Positions 40,867 to 48,755 of a DNA stretch of 64,000 bases are shown one piece after another. Below the pieces are notes generated by a model, which was not told the DNA's origin, made no database searches, and saw only the letters and a list, made by a program, of their open reading frames with translations. The stretch lies in assembly GCF_026625705.1 (NCBI RefSeq), contig NZ_CP113059.1:248001-312000 (forward strand). Reading direction: 5' to 3'. Origin of the DNA: Pedobacter sp. SL55 (GTDB lineage: Bacteria > Bacteroidota > Bacteroidia > Sphingobacteriales > Sphingobacteriaceae). The position numbers and the translations under genes were made by a program. The first letter of the stretch is position 1. Every line of letters starts with the position of its first letter.

Positions 40867-40874
40867 CAAATTTA
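40867..40874 (-). promoter_or_regulatory. -7 box directly before the gene at 40862
   Basis: TAAATTTG on the reverse strand, ending 4 bases before the start codon at 40862. Confidence 0.5.
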
Positions 40875-40913
40875 TCAAAATATTTAACTTTCATCTTTTA
40901 AACGGCAACTCTG

Positions 40914-41396
40914 ATGCAAAAGTTTACATTCGACTTAAAAAACTTAGTTTTCTTTTTGTTTGCACTAGCTTTTTTAGTGTTTTCTGGATTTGTAATTCCT
41001 GAGGACAACCGCATTTTTATTCAAAATTTACTAAATAAGCACTATGATAAAGATGGACAAAACGAACCATTAAAGCTTTACGAACTTAAGATTACTAACA
41101 ATGGTTTTTGCAGGTATAGGAAGGTTTTTACCAATGGTAAAGAAGAGTTTTTTGCATTTAATTTGTCGAAGTTTAAGTCGATGAATTTTTATGGCAATAC
41201 TGCTAGTGGCGAGCTTTGGCTGCATACCAAAAACGATGATGTGATTGTGCAGACCCGCAAAGACAAGCAGGGAGATGTAGATAGTATGGCTACTTATTTG
41301 GCGGTTCCTTTAAAGAACATTGATGTAGAGCAGTTGAATGAATTATCTGAACGTTTGCAGGCTTTAACGAAGGCAAATTTGGTGGCAAATAAATAG
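40914..41396 (+). CDS. Exported or membrane-anchored protein of unknown function, 160 aa
   Basis: An N-terminal hydrophobic segment (LVFFLFALAFLVFSGFVI) acts as signal or anchor; the rest is a soluble mixed domain with FCRYRKVFTNGKEEFFAFNL and a C-terminal helix (EQLNELSERLQALTKANL). I do not recognise a family. TAACTTTC about 20 bases upstream is a one-mismatch -7 box. It is followed by a palindromic repeat and not by another forward gene, so it is a single-gene unit. Confidence 0.75.
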   Translation: MQKFTFDLKNLVFFLFALAFLVFSGFVIPEDNRIFIQNLLNKHYDKDGQNEPLKLYELKITNNGFCRYRKVFTNGKEEFFAFNLSKFKSMNFYGNTASGELWLHTKNDDVIVQTRKDKQGDVDSMATYLAVPLKNIDVEQLNELSERLQALTKANLVANK

Positions 41397-41456
41397 GTTA
41401 TTGGTTCACTTGTTCAAAAGTTCATTAGGTTGACGCATGACCACCTGTATCCTTGC

Positions 41457-41578
41457 CGTCATTCCGAATTTATTTCGGAATCTTAATGCGATTGAAAAGC
41501 CATTTGCGTGAATTCGGATGAGAGCTTAGGTTGATAACCTATTACCGCTTTACGATTCCCGCCTACGCGGGAATGACG
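41457..41578. repeat. Palindromic repeat element bounded by CGTCATTCC / GGAATGACG
   Basis: 122 bp with perfect 9-bp outer inverted ends. Each end forms its own hairpin: ATTCCGAATTTATTTCGGAAT on the left and ATTCCCGCCTACGCGGGAAT on the right. It lies between convergent genes. Confidence 0.75.
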
Positions 41579-41603
41579 AGAAACCGACCTATCCCGATGC
41601 ACT

Positions 41604-42392
41604 CTACAGTCCATTAGCTCTTGCGGTAATCTCAGCGATATCTAAAACTTTAACTTCTTGCTCTTTGTCTTTCAGTTTTACCCCATCGTTAAGCATGGTC
41701 ATACAGAAAGGACAGCCCGCAGCAATAAATTGTGGTTGGGTAGCCAAAGCTTCCTCAATACGCTCAATATTAACATCTTTTTTTCCTTTTTCTGGCTCTT
41801 TAAACATTTGGGCACCGCCAGCACCACAACACAAGCCATTTGCTTTGCAGCGTTTCATTTCTACCAAATCGGCGTCTAAAACTTCTAAGGCCTTTCTAGG
41901 CGCTTCGTAAACGCCATTGGCCCTACCTAAATAGCAGGGGTCGTGATAGGTTATTTTTTTGCCTTTGAAGCTTTCGCCACCTTCGGCCTTAAGTTTACCC
42001 TCGTTAATTAAATCTTGTATCAATTGGGTATGATGGATCACTTCATAAGTGCCACCCAAACCTGGATATTCGTTTTTAATGGTATTGAAACAGTGTGGAC
42101 AGCCAGTTACAATCTTTTTAATATTGTAAGCGTTTAGCACTTCGATATTAGCCATGGCCTGCATTTGAAACAAGAACTCGTTGCCTGCTCGTTTAGCTGG
42201 GTCGCCAGTGCAGCTTTCTTCAGTTCCTAAAACAGCGTATTTTAAACCAACATGGTGTAAGATTTTACAGATATCTCTGGTGATCTTTTGTGCCCGTTCG
42301 TCGTAACTGCCGGCGCAGCCCACCCAAAATAATATTTCTGGTTCTTCTCCTGCGGCCATTAACTCGGCCATTGTTGGTACTTTGAATTCCAT
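41604..42392 (-). CDS. Heterodisulfide reductase subunit B-like iron-sulfur protein (CCG domains)
   Basis: 262 residues with two cysteine-rich CCG-type domains: WVGCAGSYD with GCPHCFNTIK, then HDPCYLGR with CKANGLCCGAGG and GCPFC. Such domains bind unusual [4Fe-4S] clusters and serve in electron transfer (HdrB, GlpC and LutA relatives). It follows the membrane iron-sulfur gene at 42501 on the same strand after 108 bp, so the two probably form one membrane redox complex. Its electron donor and acceptor are unknown; true CoB-CoM heterodisulfide is not expected here. Confidence 0.88.
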   Translation of the reverse strand: MEFKVPTMAELMAAGEEPEILFWVGCAGSYDERAQKITRDICKILHHVGLKYAVLGTEESCTGDPAKRAGNEFLFQMQAMANIEVLNAYNIKKIVTGCPHCFNTIKNEYPGLGGTYEVIHHTQLIQDLINEGKLKAEGGESFKGKKITYHDPCYLGRANGVYEAPRKALEVLDADLVEMKRCKANGLCCGAGGAQMFKEPEKGKKDVNIERIEEALATQPQFIAAGCPFCMTMLNDGVKLKDKEQEVKVLDIAEITARANGL

Positions 42393-42500
42393 TTTATTTT
42401 TAGTTTTTCGCTGTTTAGTTCTTTCGTTTTTTGGACTTTAAACGCTCAGCTTTTTACTTTAAATCTTTATTCTTTATTCCTTGCTCTTTTATCCTTGTTC

Positions 42501-43796
42501 TTAATTCCCTTCGCTCCAATTAAACCTATCTGCTGGCGAATATTTCCAAGGGGCACCATTGTTTTCTACATTGCCTAACATGGCGTTAATACTTGCTGGC
42601 GCTACCGATTCTTCCATTACCGCATACCTTCTTAAATCTGTGATAATCTCAAGTGGATCTATGTTTACTGGGCAGGCTTGCACACAAGCGTTGCAACTGG
42701 TACAGGCCCAAATCTCTTCTCTAGTAATGTAATCATCTAATAGTGATTTACCATCTTGATGCTCCAAGCCATGTTTATCGATGTTTCTACCAACTTCCTC
42801 TAATCGATCGCGGGTATCCATCATAATTTTACGAGGCGAAAGTAGCTTACCTGTTATATTGGCTGGACAAACAGAGGTACACCTGCCGCATTCTGTACAA
42901 GTGTAGGCATTCATTAGGTTTACCCAAGTAAGGTCTTGTACGTCTTTTGCGCCAAACTTTCCAGGTGCAGTTTCGGCAGGTACAAACGAAGGGTCTAGCA
43001 TTGCTTTTACCTCGTTGGTTACACTATCCATATTGGTAAACTGCCCCTTAGGTTTTAAGTTAGAGAAATAAGTGTTGGGGAAAGCCAACATGATGTGGAA
43101 GTGCTTAGAATAAGGGAGGTAATTTAAGAAGGCAAAAATGCCCACAATGTGAAACCACCAACAAAAGCGTTCAATAAAAATTAAGCTATCAACGCTGTTA
43201 GGCAGCAAACCTAATAACAAACCACTCACTGGAAATGCGCCAGCAGTTACATAATGCGTTGCGCCCAATGCTTGTAATTTTACATCTGCCGCATTCATGG
43301 TTAAAAAGGCAGTCATTAACAATATTTCGGTAATAAGGATATAGTTGGCATCTGATTTTGGCCAGCTTTTCATCTCTACCCCCGAAAAACGTTTGATTTT
43401 TAGGATATTTCTGCGGATCAGGAAAACTAAACAGGCCAACCAAACTCCTGCGGCCAATAATTCGAAACTACCAATTAAGAAGTTGTAAAAACCTCCTAAA
43501 CCGGCGAAAACGCGATGGGTACCAAAAGCGCCATCAATCACGATTTCTAAAACTTCGAGGTTGATGATTACAAAACCTAGATAAACAATTAGGTGTAAGA
43601 AAAATGGCACAGGCCTTACCGCCATTTTGGTTTGCCCAAAGGCAACCTTTAGCATGGTAATTAATCTTTCTTTAGGCTTGTCGCTACGGTTTGCTGCCTT
43701 TCCTAATTTAATATTACGGATAACCTTACGGCCATTATAAGAAAATAATGCCGTGCCAGCCAGGGCTAAAATGACGAATATAATTTGTGAAACCAT
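42501..43796 (-). CDS. Membrane 4Fe-4S oxidoreductase (HdrC/HdrE-like)
   Basis: 431 residues. The N-terminal 230 or so residues hold about five membrane helices of the nitrate-reductase-gamma type with His residues that could bind haem. The C-terminal part has two ferredoxin clusters: CTECGRCTSVCP and CTSCNACVQACP. It resembles fusions of a cytochrome b subunit and an HdrC-like subunit and probably exchanges electrons between the quinone pool and the HdrB-like partner encoded downstream. Upstream, TAACTTCG is a one-mismatch -7 box. Confidence 0.88.
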   Translation of the reverse strand: MVSQIIFVILALAGTALFSYNGRKVIRNIKLGKAANRSDKPKERLITMLKVAFGQTKMAVRPVPFFLHLIVYLGFVIINLEVLEIVIDGAFGTHRVFAGLGGFYNFLIGSFELLAAGVWLACLVFLIRRNILKIKRFSGVEMKSWPKSDANYILITEILLMTAFLTMNAADVKLQALGATHYVTAGAFPVSGLLLGLLPNSVDSLIFIERFCWWFHIVGIFAFLNYLPYSKHFHIMLAFPNTYFSNLKPKGQFTNMDSVTNEVKAMLDPSFVPAETAPGKFGAKDVQDLTWVNLMNAYTCTECGRCTSVCPANITGKLLSPRKIMMDTRDRLEEVGRNIDKHGLEHQDGKSLLDDYITREEIWACTSCNACVQACPVNIDPLEIITDLRRYAVMEESVAPASINAMLGNVENNGAPWKYSPADRFNWSEGN

Positions 43797-43984
43797 AATT
43801 TATCTAGCGTAATGGTACAACGAAGTTAAAATATTTCGTTTTAAAACATTTATTATGCACGCATAATTTCGTAAATTTAGAACGGTTATGAATTATCGAA
43901 TGTTTTCCTTAAAAATTAATTAGCTGATTTATAGACGAAAAAAGCGCCATTTATACGGTAATTACATTATTTGTAAAAAATAAT

Positions 43985-44014
43985 TTTGTGTTTTAAAAAA
44001 GATGGCTACATTTG
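43985..44014 (+). promoter_or_regulatory. Promoter of tRNA-Phe
   Basis: TTTG (43985-43988), an 18-base spacer and TACATTTG (44007-44014): a complete Bacteroidetes -33/-7 promoter. The box ends 15 bases before the mature tRNA, the same as for tRNA-Met. Confidence 0.85.
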
Positions 44015-44029
44015 CAATCCCAAACGGGA

Positions 44030-44102
44030 GGTGCCTTAGCTCAGTAGGTAGAGCAAAGGACTGAAAATCCTTGTGTCGCTGGTTCGATCCCAGCAGGCAC
44101 CA
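44030..44102 (+). tRNA. tRNA-Phe (anticodon GAA)
   Basis: A 73-base cloverleaf: acceptor GGTGCCT pairing with AGGCACC, D-arm TAGCTCAGTAGG, anticodon stem GGACT/AATCC region with GAA at 44063-44065, T-arm CTGGTTCGATCCCAG, discriminator A. CCA is not encoded. Confidence 0.95.
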
Positions 44103-44108
44103 CTTCCT

Positions 44109-44137
44109 AAAGCCTTGCAGCAATGCAGGGCTTTTTT
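44109..44137 (+). terminator. Terminator of tRNA-Phe
   Basis: An 11-bp stem AAAGCCTTGCA / TGCAGGGCTTT with a GCAA tetraloop, followed by a T-run. It is built like the tRNA-Met terminator. Confidence 0.88.
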
Positions 44138-44176
44138 GTTTTATGGCACTGAGAGGTGCTTCAGGGCTGTTTTTGC

Positions 44177-44200
44177 GGATCAAGCAAATAATCTGGGGGG
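44177..44200. repeat. IS left terminal inverted repeat
   Basis: 24 bp starting GGATCAAGC and ending GGGGGG; exact reverse complement of 45581-45604. Confidence 0.93.
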
Positions 44201-44210
44201 GCTAGAAAGA

Positions 44211-45197
44211 TTACGCATATATTTTGGCTAATCTGTACATAAAGAATTCAACATTTCTGACTCCTCTGAATTGAGTTCTTAGTGCTTTGATTTTAGCATT
44301 GAACGATTCTGCAGAAGCATTTGTATGCCTGTTGTCAAAGTAGTTCAGGATGGTGTGGTAGTGGTTCTGTATGGTTCTTGCCACGGTTGAAAATGCTTTT
44401 ATGGCTGATTTTTCAACCTCATCATACCATTTGGCGAGCCTGGTAAAACCGATGCCCTTCTCCTTTGTGTTTGAAAAGATATGAGACAGTTTCCTGCTCA
44501 GCCGATAGGCTTTCTCTAATAAGGGATACCTGGCAAACAGCAGCTCTGACCTGTGCTGTTGGGAAGCTGTCCAGTTTGTTTCATCTTTAAATAACAGGTG
44601 CCTGCTACGGGCCAGTAATTGCTTTAAACTATCTCCGTTTTCTAATATATCAGGCACATGGGGATGGTTTAGCTGTTTTGCCAGCTCCATTTCACTGTTT
44701 TCCTGATCGATAGCTTCCCATCGGTATTGAATGCGGATTTGTTGAACAGCATCTGCTGCAAGCTGCTGCACGTGAAAGCGGTCAGATACCAGTCTTGCCT
44801 TGGGGAAGGCACGCCTGGCAATACGCTCCATCGTTGGAGCCAGATCCAAAGTAACCTCCTTTACTTCTTTACGAAGACGATAGGGAATGCGTTCAAGTAT
44901 AGCAATCGCCTGATCGCTGATGGTTCCTTTTACCATAGCCAGTAAAGCACCCTTTTTCCCCTTTGCATCCTTATTGGTGAGTACCGTATAGAGTTCTCCC
45001 CGGGACAGGCATACTTCATCCAGGCTTAGGTATTCTCCAATATTTTGTTCGAATAGAACCCAGTGGCCTGCATGAGAACGTTGGTCCCAGTCCATGAAAT
45101 CACTTAGGTAACGAATATATTGTTCCTGCAACCGCCTGCCATCAAGCCCATACAGCTGACCCAATAGTTTGCAGCTGATAGGATGGTTATCGATCAA
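44211..45197 (-). CDS. ISAon1-like DDE transposase (second ORF)
   Basis: 328 residues of the ISL3-type DDE fold. Candidate acidic residues are Asp in YLSLDEVCLS, Asp in KARLVSDRFHVQQ and Glu in TNASAESFNAKIK. The frame begins at TTG 45197, overlapping the upstream ORF by 11 bp in the +1 frame, so translation is by coupling or by a +1 shift. No internal stop, so the element may be active. It moves the IS by cut-and-paste. Confidence 0.92.
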   Translation of the reverse strand: MIDNHPISCKLLGQLYGLDGRRLQEQYIRYLSDFMDWDQRSHAGHWVLFEQNIGEYLSLDEVCLSRGELYTVLTNKDAKGKKGALLAMVKGTISDQAIAILERIPYRLRKEVKEVTLDLAPTMERIARRAFPKARLVSDRFHVQQLAADAVQQIRIQYRWEAIDQENSEMELAKQLNHPHVPDILENGDSLKQLLARSRHLLFKDETNWTASQQHRSELLFARYPLLEKAYRLSRKLSHIFSNTKEKGIGFTRLAKWYDEVEKSAIKAFSTVARTIQNHYHTILNYFDNRHTNASAESFNAKIKALRTQFRGVRNVEFFMYRLAKIYA

Positions 45198-45534
45198 ATT
45201 CTTTTAAAAAAGCAGCGAACTCTGCGGTTAAACGCGTGCCCTCTGCCACCGTATTCCATGAACTGTAAACGGATTCGCCGGTATCATGGTCATGCCATTT
45301 GCGACGGCGAAGATGAAGGAAACAGGCTTTGCCACGCAAGGGAAAATCACGGATAATTGCCTGATCTAAAAATCCTTTGGATTCCAACTTGTGGCTGGCA
45401 AATTCCGCAGGTGGAATATTATGCTGGTCAAGAAATAAATGATAACCATCTTCCATCGGTTCGATGCGGATAAGGTCAAAATGTTCGATAAGTTCTGTCG
45501 GTAGAAGTAGTTTGAGTAGTTCCTGCTGTTCCAA
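45187..45534 (-). CDS. ISAon1-like transposase N-terminal region protein (first ORF)
   Basis: 115 residues ending KEFDR. It is the small first ORF typical of this IS group, with a basic region (LHLRRRKWHDHDTGE) that probably takes part in binding the terminal repeats. It starts at ATG 45534, close inside the right terminal repeat. Confidence 0.9.
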   Translation of the reverse strand: MEQQELLKLLLPTELIEHFDLIRIEPMEDGYHLFLDQHNIPPAEFASHKLESKGFLDQAIIRDFPLRGKACFLHLRRRKWHDHDTGESVYSSWNTVAEGTRLTAEFAAFLKEFDR

Positions 45535-45580
45535 AAAAATAAATCAAGAGTGAACAACAAAAATAAAAATCTAAATGAAT

Positions 45581-45604
45581 CCCCCCAGATTATTTGCTTG
45601 ATCC
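45581..45604. repeat. IS right terminal inverted repeat
   Basis: 24 bp starting CCCCCC and ending GCTTGATCC; exact reverse complement of 44177-44200. Confidence 0.93.
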
Positions 45605-45720
45605 CAATTCAGCCGGAGAAATTGCTGAATTTAACATCAATCTGTTACAGATATTTAACAAAGAAAATCTCGCTATTTACGACTTCCGGTATCCGTAAAC
45701 GCATTTTTTTAGTGTTAAAA

Positions 45721-45831
45721 TGGCAACAATTGATGCAAAAGTCTACGTCCACCATTAAAAAAAAATTGACGGGATCTGCAACATGAAGATCAGGATCTAT
45801 CACAAAAACCAGCAGAGGTTCATTGAATAAC
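45721..45831 (+). pseudogene. Fragment of a tyrosine-recombinase (phage integrase) N-terminal arm domain
   Basis: From ATG 45721 the frame reads MATIDAKVYVHH, a stop, then KKIDGICNMKIRIYHKNQQR and FIE before a second stop. This is the start of the arm-DNA-binding domain common in Bacteroidetes integrases (the usual form is close to VYxHHKKxDGTCNxKIRxYHK). One codon has become TAA and the gene is cut after about 36 codons. Lying about 1.6 kb after tRNA-Phe, it is probably the leftover of an element that integrated there. Family assigned from motif memory. Confidence 0.62.
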
Positions 45832-46067
45832 CTCTTTAATTTATTGGGTAGGCTTGTGCTAAACAGAAAAAATTAATACTGAACCAGATACATAGAAGTT
45901 GATAAGGATTATAACCCTACAACGATGAGATATTCGTATGTTTCAACAAATAATGGGCTATTGGATAATTTTAAATTAACTATATTGCAATGTTTTTTTT
46001 CAAACTAAAATTGCTAAGTATTGTTTTTTAACGAAGACAATTTCGATCAATACGTATTGAAACACTG

Positions 46068-47603
46068 ATGACTAAAAATTTTAAAGATATTCCGAGTCAA
46101 TTAATTTTGGCAAGCGTACTCGAGTCTACAAATACAGGTGTGGTAATCACTGATAATTTGCTTCCCGACAACCCAATAATCTATTGTAATCCCGCTTTCG
46201 AAGAACTTTCAGGATATTCCAGAGATGAGATCATTGGTCACAACTGTCGCTTTCTTCAGGGTAAAGACAGGAGCCAAGAGCAAAGACAGCAAGTACGAGA
46301 GGCTATTGAGCAGGGAAAAAGTTGCGTTGTAGAGCTTCGTAACTATTCCAAGAGTGGTAATCTTTTCTACAATGAACTCTATCTTTCTCCCGTTAAGGAT
46401 GATAATGGGCAAATTACGCACTTTGTGGGTATCCAGAACAATGTTACCGCTAGAAAGAAAGCAGAGCTTGCCTTGGAGCTCAATAGGGCAGAGACAGAGC
46501 AGAAAGTACTGCAACGTACCAATATGTTGAAAGAAAGCGAAGAATATCTTTCCAGTATTATTGAAACCATTAGGGAGAGTTTGGTGGTATTAGATAAAGA
46601 TTATACGATCTTGGATGTTAATAACCATTTTTTGAATACGTTTAAAGTAACCATTAACGATACTAAGGGCAAAGCTATTTACGAACTTGGTAATGGCCAA
46701 TGGGATATCCAGGAACTAAAGAAAATGATGACAGAGATCTTGCCAACCAATAATCCTGTGCTAGATTATGAGGTAGAACATGAATTTCCGCATATCGGGA
46801 AAAAGATCATGCTCCTGAATGCCCATCGGGTAGAATTTGAGGGGCAGTTTAAGGATAGGATACTGCTCGCTATTGAAGATATTACAGACAGAAAGGCAAT
46901 TGAACAGCGCAAAGATGATTTCCTGAGCATTGCCAGTCACGAACTTAAAACACCTCTTACAACCGTACTTGGCTATATGCAGATGATGTCGCGTATGTTA
47001 CCAGAAAATGCCAGCAGCAGGTTCATTTCGGCATTCTCAAAAACCGAAATCCAGATCAATAGGCTAAACCAACTGTTGTCCGAACTTTTAGACATGTCTA
47101 AGATACAGACCGGCAACATAGAATTACATAAAGAGATTTTTGATTTTGATAAAATGGTTAGGGAAACAGTGGAGGCCATGACCGCGGCAACACCATCTTC
47201 GAAGATATTGCTTACGGGGAAAACCGGAGCCCATCTTTTGGGAGACGAATCACATATTATCCAGGTTTTAACTAACCTGATCAGTAATGCCATCAAATAC
47301 TCGCCCGGCAGTGATAAAGTGGAATTACAGCTTTCAAGGGTAAGCAATTTCGTAAAAGTTTCAGTAACCGATCATGGAATGGGCATCGAAGCTGATGAGC
47401 TAAAAAAGATATTTGAGCGTTTTTATCGGGTTAGTGCTACACAAAAATCTTTTCCTGGAATGGGTATCGGTTTATACATCTGTGAGCAGATCGTTAAGAA
47501 CCATGGTGGCACTTTATGGGCAGAAAGTAAGCTAGGAGAAGGAGCTACATTTAGTTTTACCTTGCCTATTGATGGAAATGGAAAGGAGCTAGCGAATGCC
47601 TAG
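46068..47603 (+). CDS. LOV-PAS histidine kinase (predicted blue-light sensor)
   Basis: 511 residues, no membrane segment, cytosolic. Residues 15-130 form a PAS domain with the LOV signature GHNCRFLQG: Cys60 is the flavin-adduct cysteine, and the FMN-contacting Asn92 (RNYSKSG), Asn102 (FYNEL) and Gln123 (FVGIQN) are all kept. A coiled linker and a second PAS-like domain (about 160-280) follow, then HisKA with the phosphorylated His291 (SHELKTP) and an HATPase domain (NLISNAIKY, DHGMGI, GMGIGLYIC). Light should change its autokinase activity. The next gene, a receiver, overlaps by 8 bp and is the likely partner. That it senses light is inferred from the motif. Confidence 0.93.
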   Translation: MTKNFKDIPSQLILASVLESTNTGVVITDNLLPDNPIIYCNPAFEELSGYSRDEIIGHNCRFLQGKDRSQEQRQQVREAIEQGKSCVVELRNYSKSGNLFYNELYLSPVKDDNGQITHFVGIQNNVTARKKAELALELNRAETEQKVLQRTNMLKESEEYLSSIIETIRESLVVLDKDYTILDVNNHFLNTFKVTINDTKGKAIYELGNGQWDIQELKKMMTEILPTNNPVLDYEVEHEFPHIGKKIMLLNAHRVEFEGQFKDRILLAIEDITDRKAIEQRKDDFLSIASHELKTPLTTVLGYMQMMSRMLPENASSRFISAFSKTEIQINRLNQLLSELLDMSKIQTGNIELHKEIFDFDKMVRETVEAMTAATPSSKILLTGKTGAHLLGDESHIIQVLTNLISNAIKYSPGSDKVELQLSRVSNFVKVSVTDHGMGIEADELKKIFERFYRVSATQKSFPGMGIGLYICEQIVKNHGGTLWAESKLGEGATFSFTLPIDGNGKELANA

Positions 47604-47955
47604 AAAGATCATGATTTGTGACGATGATGAAGGTTTGTTGGAGATGATGGAGATGATGTTGGATGAGTTTGGATATGCCGTGATTACCGAATCCAAAAGT
47701 ACGATGGCACTAAAGACGCTTGAAGAGCAAATGCCAGACCTTTTGTTATTGGATATATGGATGCCTGTGATTGCTGGAGACCAGGTGCTAAAAAACATCA
47801 AGTTAAATCCTAAAGTTGCTGATATACCTGTTATCATGTATTCTGCAAGTGCCGAAGGCGCAAAGATTGCAGCTGTTGTTGGGGCAAATGACTTTATTGC
47901 TAAGCCTTTTGACCTTGAAGAAATGGAAAAAAAGATTAAGAAGTTGTTGCACTAG
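47596..47955 (+). CDS. Single-domain response regulator (CheY-like receiver)
   Basis: 119 residues, one receiver domain and nothing else. The acidic pocket is Asp9-Asp10-Asp11, the phosphorylation site Asp53 (LLDIWMP), and the switch Ser (YSAS) and Lys (AKPF) are present. It overlaps the LOV kinase by 8 bp, so they are cotranslated and surely paired. With no DNA-binding or enzyme domain, it must act by protein contact or pass phosphate on to another protein. Confidence 0.94.
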   Translation: MPRKIMICDDDEGLLEMMEMMLDEFGYAVITESKSTMALKTLEEQMPDLLLLDIWMPVIAGDQVLKNIKLNPKVADIPVIMYSASAEGAKIAAVVGANDFIAKPFDLEEMEKKIKKLLH

Positions 47956-48235
47956 ACGTAAGGGATGGTTGGTATTAAGTTATATAGTGTGGATGATAGT
48001 TGCGTGCTAGATAAAAGAAACGGAGATGCCACCAAAATCATAGTCCCATCTAAGTTGTATTAGATCAACAAAAAAATAGAGCGGGAAATATAGACTTTAC
48101 TATTTAACTAGACTGTTTCATTTTTAGAGATTAATCCTGTTAAAGTTTGAAATCTTCTAAATTATTTTTTATTCTTGAAACCTTGTGAAATCATAGGTAA
48201 ATTTCTTGAAAAGTAATGCTAAACACAGCTTTGGC

Positions 48236-48272
48236 GGGCAAGCAAGGTAAAACTGTCGCTTGCCCTTTTTTT
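48236..48272 (+). terminator. Forward intrinsic terminator, no obvious gene in front
   Basis: Stem GGGCAAGC (48236-48243) / GCTTGCCC (48258-48265), 14-base loop, then seven T. It could end the kinase/regulator transcript after a 280-nt tail or end an unannotated RNA. Confidence 0.82.
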
Positions 48273-48321
48273 GCCTTATGATTTGCTATTCATCGGATAG
48301 GTAATTTAAAAAATATAACTA

Positions 48322-48447
48322 TTTCGAACATAGTCGAGAATTGAAAATCAGCGAGGCTAAATCTTCGGGTCATTTATCAGAAATTATCCCTCTATAGATT
48401 TAGCTTTGCTTTCTTTCAGTTCTCCACTCGCTTCGCTGCGGTCGAAA
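48322..48447. repeat. Imperfect inverted-repeat element
   Basis: Matching inverted blocks run inward: TTTCGAAC / GGTCGAAA, GAGAATTGAAA / TTTCAGTTCTC, and GGCTAAATCT / AGATTTAGC. Its outer arms (TTCGAAC...GTCGAGA) resemble a repeat type known between genes in related genomes. Confidence 0.6.
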
Positions 48448-48755
48448 TTGAGTAATCAAGACCCAAAACTCACGTTAATTAGGTTTCTAAAACTGCTGTC
48501 TTTTTTCAGCTTTAGTTTTTATTCTCTTATTGTCTGAAAGATCAAGATTGCAACTCCAATTGCGATTACATCAAACAATTGATATTCTAGTAGCAAATAC
48601 CTTTCGCTAGCTCAAAGAACCAATGATGCACAGTAGGGAAATAAAAGGAAAAGCAAAATTTATGCGTTTGTGGTATTCCTTAGACGAATATCTATGAATA
48701 TGTGCGTAGTTCGCTAATAATTTTTTAATATTGTGCTTACAATCAAACATTTCTA

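Larger units (their letters stand above)
44177..45604 (-). mobile_element. Insertion sequence of the ISAon1/ISL3-like group
   Basis: 1428 bp bounded by perfect 24-bp inverted repeats (left 44177-44200 starting GGATCAAGCAAAT, right 45581-45604). It carries two overlapping reverse-strand ORFs, an N-terminal DNA-binding protein and a DDE transposase. I find no target-site duplication: the flanking 8-mers GTTTTTGC and CAATTCAG do not match, so one side may have been rearranged after insertion. It lies 40 bp past the tRNA-Phe terminator. Confidence 0.9.
47956..48755. other. Long intergenic region with orphan terminator and palindromic element
   Basis: 800 bp with no convincing protein gene. It contains a strong forward terminator (48236-48272) 280 bp past the response regulator and an imperfect inverted-repeat element (48322-48447). 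A small RNA ending at the terminator is possible but not shown. Confidence 0.55.

Noticed and set aside
43962..44183. A 73-codon reverse ORF across tRNA-Phe
   Set aside because: It is the antisense of the tRNA and its terminator; such frames often appear over tRNA genes and code for nothing.
45187..45200. T TTT TTA heptamer at the overlap of the two transposase ORFs, as in -1 programmed frameshift sites
   Set aside because: The second ORF lies in the +1 frame relative to the first; a -1 slip would meet a stop within a few codons. Coupled initiation at TTG 45197 or a +1 shift is more likely.
44030..45831. A duplicated tRNA-Phe 3' end as the right attachment site of the element
   Set aside because: Only GATCCCA near 45601 resembles the T-arm, and part of it belongs to the IS terminal repeat. 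No convincing attachment repeat was found in the window.
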